A stretch of DNA of 64,000 nt from contig NZ_CP073697.1 of assembly GCF_025264665.1 (NCBI RefSeq), positions 1,488,001 through 1,552,000 on the forward strand. The letters are read 5' to 3'. Position numbers and translations under genes: made by a program. Source of the stretch: Edaphobacter flagellatus. Lineage in GTDB: Bacteria > Acidobacteriota > Terriglobia > Terriglobales > Acidobacteriaceae. The notes beneath the pieces were generated by a model. It was not told where the DNA came from. It saw nothing but the letters and a program-made list of their open reading frames with translations, and ran no database searches. Positions 62,220 through 64,000 of the stretch are shown here, piece after piece. The first letter of the stretch is position 1; the number at the start of each line of letters is the position of its first letter.

Positions 62220-63686
62220 ATGGCACAGGATTCGTCCACGCAGTTCGCGCAGATAGCGATGAACAACTATCTGCTGGACCACGCCTATGATGAGATGTTC
62301 GTGGCAGCAGGTGAGTTACACAGACACTACGAGCCCTTGCTCGGCCACTTTTCGTCGCTCCCTGCAGATGAGTTGCAGCGCCGCAAACAGGCAGCCGACC
62401 TGAGCTTTTTGAATCAGGGCATCACCTTCACCGTCTACGGACGCGAAGAAGGCACGGAGAAGATCTTCCCTTACGATCTTCTACCGCGCATCATCACTGC
62501 AGCCGAATGGGCCAAGGTTGAGCACGGACTGATGCAGCGCATCACCGCGCTAAACCTCTTCCTGAAGGACATCTACAACGAAGGCCGCATCCTGCAGGAC
62601 GGCATCATCCCGCGCGAGGTGGTCTTCAGCTGCAAGCAGTATCGTCGCCAGATGATCGGTCTGCAGGTGCCGCGCAATATCTACATCGCCATCTGCGGAA
62701 CGGATCTGATCCGGCTCGAAAACGGTGAGTTCGTCGTACTCGAAGACAATCTCCGCGTTCCGAGCGGCGTCAGCTACATGCTCACCAACCGCCGCGTGAT
62801 GAAGCGCATCTTCCCGCAGCTCTTCCGCAGCTATAACGTGCGGCCCATCGAGCAGTACACGCAGCTTCTGCTCGGCACACTGCGCTCGCTCGCTCCTGAA
62901 GGAAGACCCGAGCCGAACATTGTGCTGCTCTCGCCCGGCGTCTTTAACTCCGCCTACTTCGAACACGCGTACCTCGCCCGCCAGATGGGCATCGAGCTGG
63001 TCGAAGGCCGCGACCTCGTCGTGCACGACAACATCGTCTACATGCGCACGACCAGCGGCCTGCGCCGTGTCGATGTGATCTACCGTCGCGTCGACGACGA
63101 CTTCATCGATCCGCTTGCCTTCCGGCCCGACTCGATCCTCGGCGTCGCTGGACTGTTCAACGCCTATCGCGCAGGCAACGTTACGCTCGCCAACGCCTTC
63201 GGCACCGGCGTGGCCGACGACAAGGCTCTCTACGCCTACGTTCCCGACATCATCAAGTACTACCTCAGCGAAGAGCCGGTGCTGAAGAACGTCGAAACCT
63301 ACCTGCTCACACGCCCCAACGAGCGCCAGCATGTGCTTCAGAACCTCGACAAGCTTGTCGTCAAAGCAGTCGGTGAGAGCGGCGGCTACGGCATGTTGAT
63401 CGGCCCGCAATCGACGGCTGCGCAGCGTGAGGAATTCGCTCGCAAGATCGAAGCCGACCCACGCAATTACATCGCGCAGCCCACTATCTCGTTCTCACGT
63501 GCTCCATGCCTGATCGGCGATGCGCTGGAGCCACGACACGTCGATCTGCGCCCATATGTTCTTTACGGCGACAAGGTTACTGTTGTGCCCGGAGGCTTGA
63601 CACGCGTCGCACTTACACGTGGATCGCTCGTCGTCAATTCGTCACAAGGCGGAGGCAGCAAAGACACATGGGTGTTGAGCCAATAA
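62220..63686 (+). CDS. circularly permuted ATP-grasp type 2 protein
   Basis: A 488-residue protein of the circularly permuted ATP-grasp (CP_ATPgrasp_2) family. Hallmarks: [75 protein letters not shown] and [18 protein letters not shown], which supplies the nucleotide loop. It is nearly always paired with an alpha-E protein, as here (16 bases on), and often with a transglutaminase-like protein, a set suspected to make or modify a peptide. The product is unknown. Confidence 0.93.
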   Translation: MAQDSSTQFAQIAMNNYLLDHAYDEMFVAAGELHRHYEPLLGHFSSLPADELQRRKQAADLSFLNQGITFTVYGREEGTEKIFPYDLLPRIITAAEWAKVEHGLMQRITALNLFLKDIYNEGRILQDGIIPREVVFSCKQYRRQMIGLQVPRNIYIAICGTDLIRLENGEFVVLEDNLRVPSGVSYMLTNRRVMKRIFPQLFRSYNVRPIEQYTQLLLGTLRSLAPEGRPEPNIVLLSPGVFNSAYFEHAYLARQMGIELVEGRDLVVHDNIVYMRTTSGLRRVDVIYRRVDDDFIDPLAFRPDSILGVAGLFNAYRAGNVTLANAFGTGVADDKALYAYVPDIIKYYLSEEPVLKNVETYLLTRPNERQHVLQNLDKLVVKAVGESGGYGMLIGPQSTAAQREEFARKIEADPRNYIAQPTISFSRAPCLIGDALEPRHVDLRPYVLYGDKVTVVPGGLTRVALTRGSLVVNSSQGGGSKDTWVLSQ

Positions 63687-63702
63687 CGAAAGGAAGATGC
63701 CG

Positions 63703-64000
63703 ATGCTGAGCCGCGTAGCCGATAGCTTGTACTGGATGGCCCGGTATCTCGAGCGTGCCGAACACACCGCGCGTCTGCTCGATGTCAACCTGAACCTCAT
63801 GCTCGACGAAAGCTCGACCAGTTCGGAGCATCGCTGGCTGCGGGTGTTGCACGCGCTCGGCTATCCGCAGGATGTTGCGTGGACAGGCGACCCTTATTCG
63901 CTCACGCGCGCGCTGACCTTCGATACGAACTATAAAGCCTCCATCGTGAGCTGCATTATCGCTGCACGTGAAAACTCGCGGCATGTGCGCGAGCAGATAT
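63703..64000 (+). CDS. alpha-E domain protein (cut by window end)
   Basis: The N-terminal 99 residues are present. They begin MLSRVADSLYWMARYLERAE, the standard opening of alpha-E domain proteins (about 310 residues in full), which accompany the circularly permuted ATP-grasp gene. AGGAAG lies 6 bases before ATG 63703; ATG 63697 is an alternative start two codons earlier. The frame is open to the end of the window. Confidence 0.9.
   Translation, partial: MLSRVADSLYWMARYLERAEHTARLLDVNLNLMLDESSTSSEHRWLRVLHALGYPQDVAWTGDPYSLTRALTFDTNYKASIVSCIIAARENSRHVREQI

Overview
This window is a GC-rich bacterial chromosome segment, and the gene content points to Acidobacteriota, class Terriglobia (the Terriglobus / Granulicella / Edaphobacter group). 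The markers are two proteins of the VWFA-related acidobacterial type (one frameshifted), a large orphan MacB-like permease of the acidobacterial duplicated type, an exosortase J with its small TM-motif-TM partner, a CE15 glucuronoyl esterase, and dispersed intergenic repeats typical of these genomes. There is no rRNA, tRNA, phage, insertion sequence or CRISPR array that I can see. This placement is inference from families, not from a marker-gene tree.

Layout. 1-6 kb: DnaC-like ATPase, rpmE (L31), a lysine-tailed small protein translationally coupled to dusB, a large protein with a PD-(D/E)xK nuclease core, and a GNAT/YfiT-type pair. 6-18 kb: secreted and envelope proteins (DUF1906-like hydrolase, frameshifted VWFA protein, intact VWFA protein, outer-membrane barrel), tldD and pmbA lying 6.8 kb apart, an alpha/beta hydrolase, an MFS exporter, a CPA2 antiporter and a TIGR04325-like methyltransferase. 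18.9-23 kb: a UvrC-like protein with a degraded nuclease site, rpe and bamD. 23-35 kb: two tandem bactofilin-like membrane proteins divergent from a long run valS-nadC-birA-coaX-unknown-rlmD/trmA-like-comEC-unknown. 35-39.4 kb (minus): an exosortase J locus (substrate, sortase, NHL lipoprotein, perhaps an FMN protein). 39.5-43.4 kb (minus): M1 aminopeptidase overlapping an MFS transporter. 43.5-54.2 kb (minus): a carbon-flow cluster, GH15 glucoamylase-tkt-rpiA-SDR-gnd-zwf-pgl-glk, which in principle converts glycogen or dextrins to glucose, to glucose-6-phosphate and through both branches of the pentose phosphate pathway. 54.4-64 kb: Fe/Mn superoxide dismutase, orphan permease, CE15 esterase, typA, cysteine dioxygenase, and an ATP-grasp / alpha-E pair cut by the window end.

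The most interesting signal is non-coding. Two intergenic elements on the plus strand, 16187-16437 and 59252-59518, share a collinear 5' block and a collinear 3' block of three CAATATTTT-type motifs at identical +30 and +42 spacings, ending in the same G-rich tail. Only the central hairpin differs in sequence and length, yet it is perfectly paired in both. That is the pattern expected of a mobile or structured RNA family rather than chance.

Base use differs visibly along the window: 6-18 kb and 54-59 kb use almost exclusively C-ending codons, while about 18.9-40 kb is more mixed.
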